DNA of 64,000 nucleotides from Epiperipatus broadwayi (taxonomy: Eukaryota; Onychophora; Udeonychophora; Euonychophora; Peripatidae), in NCBI GenBank assembly GCA_028023455.1, contig JAQFVV010006842.1, positions 62,001 through 126,000 of the forward strand, given 5' to 3'. Under the pieces are notes generated by a model that did not search any database, was not told the origin of the DNA, and saw only the letters and a list, made by a program, of their open reading frames with translations. The translations under genes and the position numbers were made by a program. Shown piece by piece: positions 1 to 12,588 of the stretch (within the stretch, counting starts at the first letter, position 1; the number at the start of each line of letters is the position of its first letter).

Positions 1-3000
1 GTTAAAATTCCTCATGCTATTAATATCCACAGCACTGTGAAATCATGCAATCGACTGGGGAATATGCAGAGATGGTGGTAATAATTTATTAATGATGATG
101 ATCAGGTGTTAGTGAGTTTTCCAAAAGTAAACTTTCTATTCAAAAGGTTTGGCATCTTAAAATTTAATTTTTTTATATATTGAAACTAGAAGAGCAAATT
201 AAAAATACTTCCAGAAAAACTTGTATTTAGATTAACCTTTAATGCTAGGTTATAAATCATTATCGTCATCACAAATGTTTGGGTGACATTTTTATATATA
301 TTTAAATTTAGTCATCTTTATTTCCAGGTATATTAACTATTTTAAATCTAAATATTATCTTGGCTCAACTTGAGTTAAAATTTAATGTCACATATTTGGA
401 TATATTGGTTCATCTAAAATTATATATATATTGTGCCCTTTTCTATAGGTCAATGATGATTATAAATGGTCAATTACTAAAAAATTTTAAAATTAATATT
501 ATATAGTATTTAAAATTATAAATTATGAATGAGCAATAAAAGGTTAATATAATATATTTAATAATAAGTATTGTGATGGTGGGGATTGCATCTAGTTCTA
601 TATTTTTCTAAATTATTTTTCAAAATTTTATATAATCATTTTAAATAATATAAGTAGCAAATTTAATAAGACAGATAAAACTAGACTAAACACGGAAATG
701 TCTACGTGACTGTCTGGAATATTTTATGTATAAGCACCGGTTTAAATTAATACAAATAATTAAAATATTTAAATAGTATATTATGGAACTGGATGGAATT
801 GTCACACATTATAATAAAAAATAAGATTATACATCTTTATTAATTATTGTTTCAAAATTATTTTAAAAGTAATTAAATTGTAATAGATAATAATTGATTT
901 AAAAATAATAAGAGGTTAATATTTAAGTCTATTACATCATGATTTTAAAACTTTAGAAATTGTTTATAAATCCATGTAAGGATTGACCAATAAAAAGATA
1001 GATCTTGGCAGACAACAAAAATCGCGCCAACTAATTGTATAAACTGGGAGAACAAAAATGTGTTGACTCCAGAGCAGAGGTAAAATTTTAAGTTCTTTAA
1101 AATTTCTTTCTTTCTTCAATTTATTAGTCAATTTTATTATAAGTTTAATAATATCTTTGAAAGAAACCAACTGACAATTTAAAATCTTCCGAAGAGAATC
1201 TTAGAATAAATTTTTAAAAAAGTTCTCATAATAATGTTTCACTAACTCCACAGTAACCTTCCAGTGGATTCTATTAAAATATAATCTGAATTTTCAATAG
1301 AAAATGGATAGATTCTGAAAAACAAGTTGTAAATTTTATAATATTACAAAAATGTTAATGTCGTTCGTTGATATAGTTTGTATAGCGTATTACTATGAAA
1401 ACTGCTTTCGTGCGTATAAAATTAATGAAAGGACATTGTGCGCAAAGTTAATGAATATAATGGAAAATAAAAATAAGTATTATTCGTATAAGAATAAATG
1501 GACAAAAGGAATTTTTATTATTGAAATAATTTGAATTGCTTTCTTTAAGATGACTTGAGCAAATACTCTAGAAATAGTTAAAGATCAAACATGTTGTATA
1601 TAAAATAATAATGAATGAAAGTGAAATTTACCAAGGAAAACACTTGCCTAAAGAAGAAAAAAATATTTTACAGAGAAATAAATATAAAATATTGGATCCA
1701 TGGAAAATGCAATTGGTACCGTAATTATTAAATAATTGTAATTCAGCTAGAAATAAAGATGCATCAACGTGCCGAGGTAATATTCGCCTGAACATTAAAA
1801 ACTTCGTGGGATAACTAAATAAATGTTTTCTAATAATTTTGAATTAAACATTGAAACTAAAGATCGTCTAAACAGTTTATTAAATGAACTAAGTTATTTC
1901 AAACTTTAATAAGCAGAAAGAAGAACATTCGGACAAAAGAAGAAATAATAAATATTAGGGGACTAACCAAGATTTACCGCCAGAAAATATGTGATTATGG
2001 TTTAAATTATTTTCTTTATTAATCTAAGTTAAACATTAAGTTTTAGATAGCGATAGGGAAAACAAATACATTAATTCGTGATATAACATTATATGAAATA
2101 ATATGTTTTGAGTTTGAATGTTCAAATAAAATTGTATGTGTGTGGAAATTTGTATGTTTGCGATGCTCGAAGAGAAAGAAACCTACTACGAACTCTAATA
2201 GGAAGGTAAAGATTATTTTGGTAACATTTTATAGTTATTAATGATATAATGTATGTTTTATTTATTTAGATCAGCTGTGAATCGAATGAATGTAGTGCAA
2301 AAGTTTTATTGTTATAATTATTGTAAAACGCATTTTGAAAAACAACACTCTAAAACACTTTGAGATGTGATTAGATTTTTTAAAAGTATGCATACGATAA
2401 TCATTTTATGTGTTATTAATATAGTTCAATATAACCGATGGTTATGTCATATTTTCTGTTAATTTTTCCGATTGGGATATTTAAGTGTTATTTTAATAAA
2501 ACGTAGATGTCGAACCTACAGTGTAATAAAGCAAGACAAATTGTTCTTATGGAATAGGGAAATGTTTTATATTAGTGAATTTTGTTTATTGTTTTAAAAG
2601 GTAGTTAGTTTTATCGATGTTGGATACAGTAAAAATCTTGAGAGATAGTTTGGGTAGTGACTTGGTAGTACGTGGAGATTCGGAAACCAAGAGGATGTAT
2701 TAAAAAACTAGGATGCTACAGGGAATGAAATAATAAGTAGTTTTAGGTGGTAATCAGCGTAGTTAACAAAGCCCTATGACTGTTACACATGTTGTCATGG
2801 ACAGTGGTATTTTTATCTTTCTTGTGAATCTTATTAGATGTTTGGTAAAGCTGAGTAAATAGCTGCCACATCATGCTTATCGCCAAGGTTATTAGACAAT
2901 GAAAGTCGGACCTATTCACACTGTTCCATACATTTTGAAGTATATATTTTGATATGTTAGCTATCTATCTTCCCGATATCCTATACATCTTTCGCTATCT

Positions 3001-4944
3001 TTATCTGTATTTCTTGCAACTACATCGTTATATGATAAGTATATTAAAAGAGAAACAATAGATATTTTAGAATGTATGTCATGCTGTTATTTGAAATAAG
3101 AATAGTTAAGTATTCATGAAGAGTAGATTATGATTATTGAAAGAGAGATGCAGATATCCTAAGAAAGGAAGGAATCAGAGAATTATTTTAATTTTTAAGA
3201 AATGAACTATAATTTTGTAAAAATATATCCAAATAAAAATATACAAAAATATTAAATATGATTTAACATTTTCTTATTGTTGATTATATTTAAAAATATA
3301 AGTATTGCATATTTAGAGAATATAATAACATTCGATAATTATAGTATATGTGAAACTAAAACAGGTGATAATTAAACCCATGTTATAGCATTATACATGA
3401 GTATGGCTTATGGAATAAATGTATTAGAGTTTACGAGCATTAGAGAACAAACGTTATAGGTAGTAATAATATTTGAACAATATGCAGAGTGACTTATATA
3501 GAGTTACAAGAAAATGTAATTTTTTTTTAAGAGAAAAAAAAACCATATTGATTGTAAATTTATAATGTTATAAATGATGTTTATCCACATAGATAATTTA
3601 TAATACGGTAACTTTAATATTAAAAGGTAAAGAATAGTATTACCCATAAAATAGTTAAAATAAGTAATATAATAAACCTAATGAGAAATAAATAAATAAC
3701 TTATAAAAGGTATAATAATTTTAAATTAACTATAAAAGAAATCTAAAAATGTATAATTCAACTATTGTAGCGTAAAGAAAAATGAGGATATCCCTTGTAA
3801 ATAAATGTAAATAGATTTGTTTGTTTATCTTAATTTTGATTGTTGTTAATAAAATTCTAAAATTTGTTTATTAAAACTTGTGTCTGAGTTTTGTTTTCTC
3901 TACATCATTGCATGAATTCACAGGGTATGTTTACCGTCATTAAACTAAGTATATAATTGTTTGCACAAAATATAAATAGAGAAGTATATTTAATCTTAAA
4001 TATTTATTGATGTTTTTTTGTAATTGAATAATTATAAAATTGCATTGCGTTACTGGTCATAAATCCATTGTCATAATAATTTGCTAAATTGTATGCTATT
4101 AGTTGCCACTTGCTTCATTTATCAGATTATCTAAACACTGCCACTTACTAATTTATTTTATTACGTAAAGATAAAAAAAAAGGAGGATATTAGATTATTA
4201 ACTAATTTATTACGGTTATAAATTTGCGATAAAAGAAAAGCTGTACTAGTTAGATTAAACAATGAAGATTGTGATTATTATTATTATTGTTTTATTATTA
4301 ATCTAATTTCAGAGTAGTAAATTATGACACAAAATCCCTTATCATATTTTGCTACCTTATTTTAATTTAACCTTGAATAAATTTAAGAACCTGAGATTAT
4401 TTCATTTGAGCTAGATAATTACTATTATTGTTATTATAGATAAAAGATTAATACTTTAATTGTTAAATGAGTTTAGTGATTAGAAGTTGCAGAAGTCATA
4501 AAAATACTATGTAGTTATTATATGTAATAGTAATATAAGGGGGGATAGTGTTCTTATGCCATTGAGGTGGTATCCTAGGGGATATTATCTCAATGTAATC
4601 TACTTTGTCACCCTTTATTTCCACTTCTAGTCTCATGAATTCTGGAATAGTATTTGAGTTAGTCTAAAACAGAACCTAAGTTAATTTTAAGAAATTTGAG
4701 CTAGTAAAGCATTTAATTGAATATCTCATTAATTATTAGAGCTAGAACCCGGTTAGGTGATTTTCACTATGTTATATTTATTTGGGGGGGAAGTGGAGTA
4801 CACATATACACGTAATTACATGTAGGGTGAGAGGGTAGATTGTGGCGTAACGTGGTCGGCTCGATGTGTACATGGTTACACATAGTGGAGGTTAGAATAT
4901 ATATATATTGATCAATTCTAATATTCTCACATATAAATGAATTC
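1..4944. other. A+T-rich stretch with no recognised gene or repeat
   Basis: I see only short open frames of about 60-70 codons with low-complexity products, none resembling a known domain. None of the repeat families found later in the window (R1, R2, M1, SINEs, PLE) is recognisable here. It reads as intergenic or intronic DNA, and is the longest stretch in the window free of identifiable mobile DNA. Confidence 0.6.
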
Positions 4945-6285
4945 ATAGTATTACTTCTAGGATCTTCCATGTAATAAAAATATAGCTAAATAACTGACAT
5001 TTCAGTACAATAACAAATACTTTCCTCAGAGCTTCTTCTTTCTCAAATCATATGAATGTGTGTGGTGAGATTTAAAATTGTTCTTTTTTCCTTTGTTATT
5101 TTCTCCTCATTCTTAAATTCTATTGGTTGAGAAGTTTTTAAAAAATATTTTATCCTCCAATAGCTTTTCCCAAATATTGTTAATTTTTTTTAACTCACAC
5201 TTTTCATTAAAAATATCTATAGCTTCCCTTAGCAGTCCTTGGTCATATTGTTCAATTTTTGCCAGAACATGTGTTTTATTAAAATTGATGTCATGGTTAG
5301 TTAATTTAATGTGTGAATAAATGGCTGATGATTAGATTTTTCTTTAACTGACAAAATGTGTTCTTCCTTTCTTATGTTTATTCTACAATTGGTCTGTCCA
5401 ATTATGAATGTAAACAAACTTCACATAGAATTTCATATACAACATGAGACTCCAAAGGAATTTTATTTTTAGGGAATTTTCTGATGACAGCCATTTTCAT
5501 CAAGTTATCTATGCTACTAAAAAGATGGTTCTTCATAATGGTTTTGATAGTAGGATTATTAATAGGGCTTTTTTTTTATATAATAAGAAAAAAGATTTTG
5601 ATATTTTAAAAAGTAAGACTGTTCTGCCATATATAAAGAGAGTAGCTGATAAAATTGGTAACGTTTTAAAGAAAAATAATATCCACACAATTTATACTAC
5701 ATTTAAAAAAATTAATGAAGTATTTCCATGCCCTAAAGAGAAAATTCCTTTGGAGTATCATGGTGTATATAAAATTTCATGTGGAGTTTGTTTACATTCA
5801 TACATTGGACAGACCAATCATAGAATAAATATAAGAAAGGAAGAACACATTTTGGAAGTCAGAGAAAAATCTAATTTATCAATCATTTATTCACACATTA
5901 AATTAACTAACCATGAGATCAATTTTAATAAAACACATATTCTGGCAAAAATTGAACAATATGACCAGAGACTGCAAAGGGAAGCTATAGAGATTTTTAA
6001 AAAACCTACAAGCATAAATGAAAAGTGTAAATTAAAGAAAATTAACAATATTTGCAAAAAGCTATTAGTGGATAAAATATTTTTAAATCTTTTCAACTAA
6101 TAGAATTTAAGAATGAGGAGAAAATAACGAAGTAAAAAAAGAACAATTTTAAATCTCACCACACATTCTTATGTTTTGAGAAAGAAGATGTGAGGGAGGA
6201 AAGTATTTGTTAGTGTACTGAAACATCAGCTATTTAGCTATTATATTTTTATTACATGGTAGCTCCTGGAAATAATACTATATAT
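4945..6285. mobile_element. Inverted pair of 5'-truncated Penelope-like elements (PLE family 1)
   Basis: Positions 4945-5440 are the reverse complement of about 5765-6285, so a minus-strand copy and a plus-strand copy abut at about 5440/5441. Both 3' ends point outward, and the homology continues through the 3' UTRs, for example the reverse complement of the sequence ending near 6283 matches 4945 onward. The plus copy is longer and encodes the C-terminal part of the polyprotein; the minus copy covers only the GIY-YIG region and 3' UTR and is more decayed. PLEs are retroelements whose reverse transcriptase is followed by a GIY-YIG nuclease, and complex tandem or inverted arrangements are known for the group. 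Short TA-rich tracts lie just outside both ends. Confidence 0.85.
5444..6100 (+). pseudogene. PLE polyprotein fragment: end of RT plus GIY-YIG nuclease domain
   Basis: An open frame of 218 codons without an upstream RT core. Residues 1-100 resemble the region after the RT fingers/palm in PLEs. From about residue 106 there is a GIY-YIG-like domain: GVYKISCGVC, then YIGQT about ten residues later, and an arginine in the following helix (RINIRKEEH). Two cysteines lie between the GVY and YIG elements, as is common in animal PLEs. The frame begins close to the junction with the inverted copy, so the apparent start is only the first ATG after truncation. The domain assignment is firm; the product is probably not functional because the RT core (YxDD) is missing. 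Confidence 0.8.
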
Positions 6286-6469
6286 ATATATAGTGAGCTC
6301 AAAATAGTTAATGACAAAATAAAAAACACTAATTAAGATTAAAAATAAATAGTATAGAAATTATATTTTACTTTAAAATAATAAATTCATAACACATACT
6401 GTTATTATCTAAGTGTCTAAAAAGAATTTTTTAAATCTTATTAAATTAGAACTTCAAGGATTTAGTGAA

Positions 6470-6705
6470 CTTTATCTCAGAAAATGTAACACAAAATATA
6501 CTACAACCAACCGCATTGGAGATAACTTGTTTTTTAATAAATACCACAATTTTCTTCTCACTGTCAGTGTTACGATTATGACTATTATGATTAAATGGTA
6601 AAAAGCATGTTGGAAATACTTTGCTAATTATACAATATAAAGCTTATCTCCAATACGGTTGTGCATATATTTTGTGTTAAATTATATTTATTCTGAATAT
6701 TAAAA
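6470..6705. repeat. Foldback repeat
   Basis: Sequence around 6475-6530 (containing TAACACAAAATATA and CGCATTGGAGATAA) returns as its reverse complement around 6640-6700. The arms are about 50 bp with mismatches, separated by about 110 bp. It is probably a small non-autonomous MITE or foldback element. No target-site duplication was identified. Confidence 0.5.
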
Positions 6706-6774
6706 GAAAATATAATTAGAACAATGCACATATGCGAATGTGACAAAATGTAAACATAATCATGCACTTTAATA

Positions 6775-7650
6775 AATATAGGGGATTTGAACTCAGACTT
6801 TCAAGTACCCATCAATCATTCACACTATCTCATACCAATCCTTGTTTAGTTTTTTCATTAAATTGTAGACAAGATTTTCCACAAATCATTTATAATGTTT
6901 TAAACAAAGAGGATTGCCAATTCCTCAACAAGCTTTGTGTTAAATGCTTAGCCAGAGAAAGCATTTAAAATATCTCTGTCAGGACCCCCCCCCCCAAACC
7001 CCTGACCATGGTTTTGTGCTTTGGCACTCCTCAGAGAGGTGCCAGGGTAGGTTCAGACACTAGATCTAAAAATACCAACCCAAAGCCAGCATTTAACTAA
7101 AAGTTATCTATTGAGTGGAAAATCTGAAATTTTCAGACACCTACATGTCTTCAAACCCAGCTATCCTACCCTGGCACCTCTCTGATGAGTGCCAAAGCAT
7201 GAAACCATGTTCAGGGGTTTGGGAGGGGGGTTCCTGACAGATATTTTAAATGCTTTCTCTGGCTAAGCATTTAACACAAAGCTTATTGAGGAATTGACAA
7301 TCCTCTTTGTTTATAACTTACAAGTTTAAGAGAATAGGGTCATGTGATCTATCTCTATTATTTTGACTATTTATAATGTTTATATTTTTGAATTGTAATT
7401 TAACAGATCAGGCTAGCTGTTTATGTTAACATGTAAAAGATCAGATGTGTGGGAGATGATAATCTTGACCAACTGATGAGTGCTGCTTTAGCACAAAATA
7501 CGGATATTGGTAATTATTTATCTTTTCTACATGTGTGTGGTCATGTGTATTAGTGGTATGAGATAGTGTGGATGATTTATGGATATTTGAAAGTCTGAGT
7601 TCAAATGCCCTATATTTACAATTAGGCTCAAGGTATGTAAAAAGTGCATG
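6775..7650. mobile_element. R1 inverted dimer interrupted by an R2 palindrome
   Basis: The left end (6778-6840) is the 3' part of an R1 copy on the minus strand, recognised by GATTTGAACTCAGACTTTCA. The right end (about 7441-7650) is R1 on the plus strand, including a decayed hammerhead: CTGATGA at 7473-7479 and stem II GTGCT/AGCAC, but AAAA in place of GAAA. Between them lies another palindromic repeat (R2, 6890-7322). The simplest reading is an R1 inverted dimer that received a later R2 insertion. Confidence 0.6.
6890..7322. repeat. R2 palindromic repeat, copy 1
   Basis: The two arms are reverse complements over about 190 bp: AAACAAAGAGGATTG at the left is mirrored by CAATCCTCTTTGTTT at the right, and both arms carry AGAGAAAGCATTTAAAATAT or its complement. 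The core contains CACTAGATCTAAAA and ACCCAAAGCCAGCATTTA, shared with the large palindrome near 52 kb, which defines family R2. A C-rich run (6986-6997) sits in the left arm, opposite a G-rich run in the right arm. Confidence 0.75.
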
Positions 7651-8194
7651 TATTTCAAATATTCATGCACTTTTAGAGAAAAGAAAATATTTTAAATTGA
7701 AATTATTTTTTAAAGCTAATATTATTTTAATCAAACTAAAATGATTTAATTAATAGCACACATGTATTTTCATGAATATAAATATATATTAATCTTCAAC
7801 AGGGTAATAGTTACATATATAATTCACCTATCTAGGATTTTGTTTAATCATCAAATTTCAAGTTAGTTTATTATACCAGAGCTGTTAATCATATTTTAAT
7901 TTTCTGAAATTTATTTGAAATAGCGAATTTGTAAATTTACAAATCTTTTTTTTTTTAAAAAAAAAAATAATAAAATTTTTAATCTCTATTTTTGAAATAA
8001 TATTGTATTTTTCTAAATATCATATAACAAAGTTTAAAAACATGTTTGAAAATATTTGCTGGTTTTTGGTTCGATCAATGAATCATTCATCTTTAGCCCT
8101 ATCTTATCACAACTATTCATCAGTCCAGAATTCAAAGCAACTTCCCACACTACACTTATTCAAGTAAGCATTTAGCCCATGTTACAATTTAACT

Positions 8195-8425
8195 TAATAT
8201 AATATATCATCTTCAATGTAGTTTAACATATGATTTATTTTTATCTCCTTTTGCTTACAGTTTCAACTATCCAGCAGTCATCATCATGTTTAAATGTTGT
8301 AGCTCTGATGATGACTGCAGGGTAGTTGAAACTGTAGGCAAGAAGAGATAAAATAAATCATATGTTAAAATGCATTGAAGAGTGTAAATTAAGGTGTATA
8401 TGGTATATTATATTATGCAAATAAA
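8195..8425. repeat. Foldback element with arms of about 95 bp
   Basis: The left arm (ATATGATTTATTTTTATCTC, then TTGCTTACAGTTTCAACTA) is mirrored by the right arm (GTAGTTGAAACTGTAGGCAA, then GATAAAATAAATCATAT). The loop is short, around 8290-8310. There is no coding content. This is a MITE-like or foldback repeat. Confidence 0.7.
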
Positions 8426-8544
8426 AAGGAGAAGAGAAAGGAAATTTTAATATAATTTTACTTCATATACACATTAATTTTGAAGATACATAACTTTATA
8501 TAATAGTTATTTAAATATATTTCAAACTTCTGTTCTATTACACA

Positions 8545-8680
8545 TCATTGAAACACATGATCAAAGATATGTGAAAAAAATAAATGGCTCCCAAGATGCA
8601 TTTCATGCTGAACCAGCACTCATCAGTCGGCTCAGATCACAATCTCTTGCACATATCTTCATCATTTGTTCCGTGTGTGT
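8545..8680 (-). mobile_element. R1 fragment carrying a hammerhead
   Basis: A partial R1 copy on the minus strand covering the region between the hammerhead and the tRNA-like segment, ending in a TG/TA microsatellite (about 8673-8699). The ribozyme core is given as a separate entry. Confidence 0.65.
8581..8645 (-). ncRNA. Hammerhead ribozyme motif in R1
   Basis: On the minus strand the core reads CTGATGA (complement at 8620-8626), stem II GTGCT-GGTTC-AGCAT, then GAAA (complement at 8601-8604). Stem I next to the core is CCGA/TTGG, using a G-U pair. The conserved core is intact but outer stem I is poorly paired in this copy, so activity is doubtful. Confidence 0.65.
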
Positions 8681-9189
8681 GTGTGTATATATATATATAG
8701 CAAATTAGTATAGTTTAATTAACAGGTTTCAATTTTTCGGCTTCACGACTTTGGTACAAATCACTTTATGGAAATATATCAATAACTTTTACTAATCATT
8801 TATTAAAAGAGACATTTCTGTTAGCCCAATATTTGAAAATAGTTTTGATCTTTAGAGATCATTAAAAAATCTTGGAAACCTGCAGATCATACTTTCAAGA
8901 CAAAAATTTCTTAATAGTTAGCAACGATTGTTTAAGTAGCTTTAGTTAATATTTGTGTGATGGAGAATTAAATTCTGTTTATGCTGCTTGAATACTACCA
9001 TGAATAGAAATTAAATTTTCTTGTATGATTTCTTTCCACGCTATGATATATTTTTTAATTACATAAATTTACTTTTAATAATTTTTGCCTTTTCATAATC
9101 TCGAGTTTTGAACTAATATCTTAGACTTCATCTTAGCATATACAATTAAACTATATTATTTTTAACTGAAACACACAGGCTTATTATAT

Positions 9190-9600
9190 AACTGTGTCTA
9201 TATATATAGGGTATATGAACACAGACTTTCACACCACCCACCACTCTCCACACTATCTCATAACATTGATACACCTGAACACATATATGTTGAAAAAATA
9301 AATAATCACCAATATACGTATTCCATGCTAAACCAGTAATCATCAGTTGGTCCAGATTACCATCTCTACACATATATGCTATAAGTGCTCAGATAAATAT
9401 TAAGATAGCCAAACTTCATACTTTAATGAACAGGCTTCAATCTACTTCAACTGTCCATCCAATTGAAAATCTGATGATGGAATGCTCAAAGGCCACCCTG
9501 AGGTCGAGATTCTTGTCACGCCCATGTTGACCTAAGGTCAACCTGACCTCTCATGTACAGGACATAATCCATTTAATACATATAGAAGAGATGGGCATAA
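9190..9600 (-). mobile_element. R1, near full-length single copy
   Basis: The minus-strand order is: body start (CCCATCTC near 9590), body with GATTTTCAATTGGATGG, the segment TATTAAGATAG, the hammerhead (9310-9365; GGAA replaces GAAA, so probably inactive), and the tRNA-like part ending near 9205 with GAAAGTCTGTGTTCATATA. It is the clearest single copy of the R1 body and is useful for a consensus. Stem I pairing (GTAATC with GATTAT, one G-U) is retained. Confidence 0.75.
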
Positions 9601-11160
9601 TTCAACAAAACAACAGCTTTTAAAAATAAAGCTGTTCCTCCTCCCTTATATGCACAATCACAGTTTCAGTAAACAAAATTAAAAAATCATAAATTCTCTT
9701 CTACTAAAATGTATGAATAGTATTATGAATTATTTCTCACTCAATCATTTCCCGTCTAAATATCCAGTCACGTGATCTCTCCCTCTTTTTCATAATTGCA
9801 ATTTCACACTTTTTTTTGCTAATTATTTTCATTGATAGCTTAATGCACATAATTTTTAAATTAAATTATTTCATAGTTAAATATATTAAAAATATGAATT
9901 ACATAGATTCAGTATTACCCATGGATTCAAGAATCTACATGAATGCTTGGAATCCTACAGTCATGGATAGCTGGTGTCCACTAGTGTAGTCCATGCCTTT
10001 TTAAACCTGCTTCTAATATTAAGAAGAAATTCAAAAATTTGAACAGCTAGTATTTAGATAAAATTAAATCTTCCTTATCTTAAATTACGTAATGCTATTT
10101 GCCTTATATTTATTTCAAAAGTTTATATTTAGTAATTTATAATAAGATAGTCTTTATGATTTAAGAAAATTCCAGAAATTTCTTTCAATATATAAAATTT
10201 CTGCTTCCCCAGTCTTCATTGATCTAAGTATTCTTTCTTTTACTACCTTTTTTCATAACATTTGCTTAGATTACACTTATTTTCACATGAACTAAATACA
10301 TAGCTAGGCTTGGCTGCTTGATGGTGTTGTTGCCAGTCAAAAACAATACAATGCAATATTACTAGGCTGTGATTTTTAAAATATTGTGACTTACGGTGAT
10401 TTTTTTGGCTTTATTTGTATTATGTGATTTCTATTTTGCGATTTTTAAAAACAACTTTTAACTTTGTTCTTATTCAGCCATCACCATATAAACTCTGACA
10501 GCTAGTTGTTCAAAAATTTCATGTGAATTCTGCACTCTCTAAAGTTATGACTCTTCTAAAGGCCCCAAAGTCATTCAATGTTCTGGGTGTGAGTACCTGT
10601 TGTTGGGTCCACAAAGTGGTAGCAGTGGTTCAATGTAAGGTGGTGAAAACCTGCAGCTTCTGTTGGCAGAAACTGTGCAAAATTCATTCTTTCGGTGGCC
10701 ATTTTATTTAGTATCGACATGTTTTAACTCAAAATAGTTATCTTGTTAAGTCCCCTTGGCAAGGTTTTACACCTTATACATTATGTAAGACAGGGTGGGG
10801 TCAGTTGGACAATTCTTAGTCAGTCACACTACATTATTTAAGTAGAAATTAAATTCCTCTTTTATGAATATTTTAAAACTTGTGGTGACTTGAAATCCAG
10901 ACACCATCAGATGATACAGGAACCAACTGTGAATTGTGAAGATTTGCATGAAGTGTCATGAAGCACAAAACAAGCCATAATATTTCTGTGCAATGCCATT
11001 AAGCAGCCTGCAATGGCTAAGATAAACAGAACTGTTTTCTTAGCCATAAGTCAGGCTGTGTAAACGGCATTTGTAGGTGTTCTTGGCTATAGAGAATGTC
11101 ATCAAGTGGCCAAACCCAGCTACATAATTAGTACCCATCATTATTTATGCTTACACAAAC
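9601..11160. other. No recognised feature
   Basis: No domain-like open frame or repeat family recognised. Around 10,500-11,120 the base composition is less A+T-rich than its surroundings, but the longest open frame there (10523-10711, 62 codons) shows no motif and no start or splice context that I can support. Confidence 0.5.
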
Positions 11161-11161
11161 T

Positions 11162-11420
11162 GTTTACACATAGGCTAATCTCTCCATACAGAAGCACCAC
11201 TAAATGCAAGCCAGAGTAATCAATGGATGCAAGAAGGTAGGTGCAGTGCTCTCAGATCCAAGGTTCCTCACTGATGAAAGCCACAAGTTAGAAATTAATC
11301 TGGGGATATTGGACGAGTAGGCATTAGATAGGAATTTTATGCACAAACCTTGCATCCATTGATTACTCTGGCTTGCACTTAGTGGCACCACTGTATGGAG
11401 AGTTTAGCCTTGTGTAAACT
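11162..11420. mobile_element. M1 MITE, copy a
   Basis: Terminal inverted repeats: left GTTTACACATAGGCTAATCT then CTCCATAC; right GTATGGAGAG then TTTAGCCTTGTGTAAAC. A second inner pair, GCCAGAGTAATCAATGGATG and its complement, extends the hairpin. The interior (GTGCAGTGCTCTCAGATC, GGGGATATTGGA, TTTTATGCACAA) is shared with copies at 14.8 and 44.4 kb. The open frame on the minus strand here looks like a by-product of conserved DNA rather than a gene. Confidence 0.8.
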
Positions 11421-11736
11421 CATATTTCCCCATAAATTATATAATTTACTAACAAAACTTTTTCAGATTTTATAATTACTCTTTCTTTAGACTAACTTAA
11501 CACAATTTTAAAGTCAGCTCACCAATTAATCTGAATGCTATTCTAGTTTCAAAAGGCTTTATTGAACTATAAGTTTACAAAACAGTACTTAATACCACAT
11601 ACATAGCATAGAGTAAGAAAAGACTTTGAGGTTTTAAATAAAAAATATGTGATTTTCTATTCTGTGTTGTAAATTCCTCAGCATATCCAAAATCTTTCTG
11701 TTTTATTTAATGTATATACCGCACCATTTGAAAATA

Positions 11737-12588
11737 CACCTGGGTCTCATTTTACGTGATAGATAGGTTCCTCAGAAAACACGTACAAACGAAATTGCAC
11801 AAAAATAGACGTAACTTACATTGAAAAAGGGGGGATGCGGTCTGTGATTTTTCAAAATTCGCGTAAAAGCAAAGCACCAACATAAAATTACTTTAAAATT
11901 CGCGCAAAAAAAAAAATAAGAAAATAAAATATGACTAATAAAAAATTTCAAATTTGAAAAAAATTGATACAAGACAAACTTTTTTTATTCAAAACAATAT
12001 ATTTTTATGCATAATTTACAGTACAGTAATTTACATTTTTTTATACACATTTTAATTATTATGATTTTCTGGTGACAACGTAATTAGTAATTAATCTTTG
12101 AGATGATGATTTTATTAATTGTTTACGAAGCTCGCGATATCCAGACATACAACCATTTAGCTCTCATTGGAATTTAAGAGCACGTTAATGATTAGTGTCA
12201 TTAATAAGAAAATAATAATTGATTACGTTCTTTTTTAAAAAGCAAAAACAGAATGTGATTTAAAATGCAAAATTAACACGCACAATGTTTGAACAAATTT
12301 ACATTATAATCTTGTAAAATTTAATATGTGTATACATAAAATGTGGAAATCATGATTTTAATTTCATTATTGAATAAAATCTTACTATTATAAGGCACTG
12401 AAAATATTGAATTTACTATGATGAAAGTCGAATTCCAATAATGTGCTATTACTTTCAATATAATGTAAGTGCGCAAAATTTATTATTTAAAGTAATAGCG
12501 TATTATCGGAAATCGATTTCTGGTGAAACACGAATCGCGTAACTTCAAAATCGTGTTAAATAAGTCTGCGTAAAAAGAGACCCAGGTG
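11737..12588 (+). mobile_element. Pogo/Tigger-like non-autonomous DNA transposon, copy T1
   Basis: Bounded by CACCTGGGTCTC at the left and GAGACCCAGGTG at the right, with flanking TA on both sides (11735-11736, 12589-12590), the target-site duplication expected of the Tc1/mariner-pogo group. Subterminal sequences such as GGTTCCTCAGAAAACACG and AAAATTCGCGTAAAAGCAAA resemble the ends of Tigger-type elements in style. No transposase frame is present; the interior is A+T-rich. It shares its whole length with T2 in the opposite orientation. Confidence 0.85.

Noticed and set aside
6225-6240. CTGATGTTTCAG in the PLE family 1 3' UTR (minus strand) as a hammerhead
   Set aside because: The seventh core base is wrong and no GAAA follows at suitable distance, so I do not claim a ribozyme in this PLE.
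9462-9485. Second hammerhead-like CTGATGATGGAA in the R1 body
   Set aside because: CTGATGA is present, but no stem II followed by GAAA and no partner for stem I; it is a chance match within R1.
10523-10711. Cys/Trp-containing 62-codon frame in a less A+T-rich patch
   Set aside because: No homologous motif, no second copy and no supporting signals; could be an exon but nothing in the sequence shows it.
11200-11391. Conserved peptide (SSNIPRL, SSVR.LGS) shared by frames at 11.2 and 44.4 kb
   Set aside because: The similarity follows from shared M1 MITE DNA; no start, splice or codon evidence for a gene.
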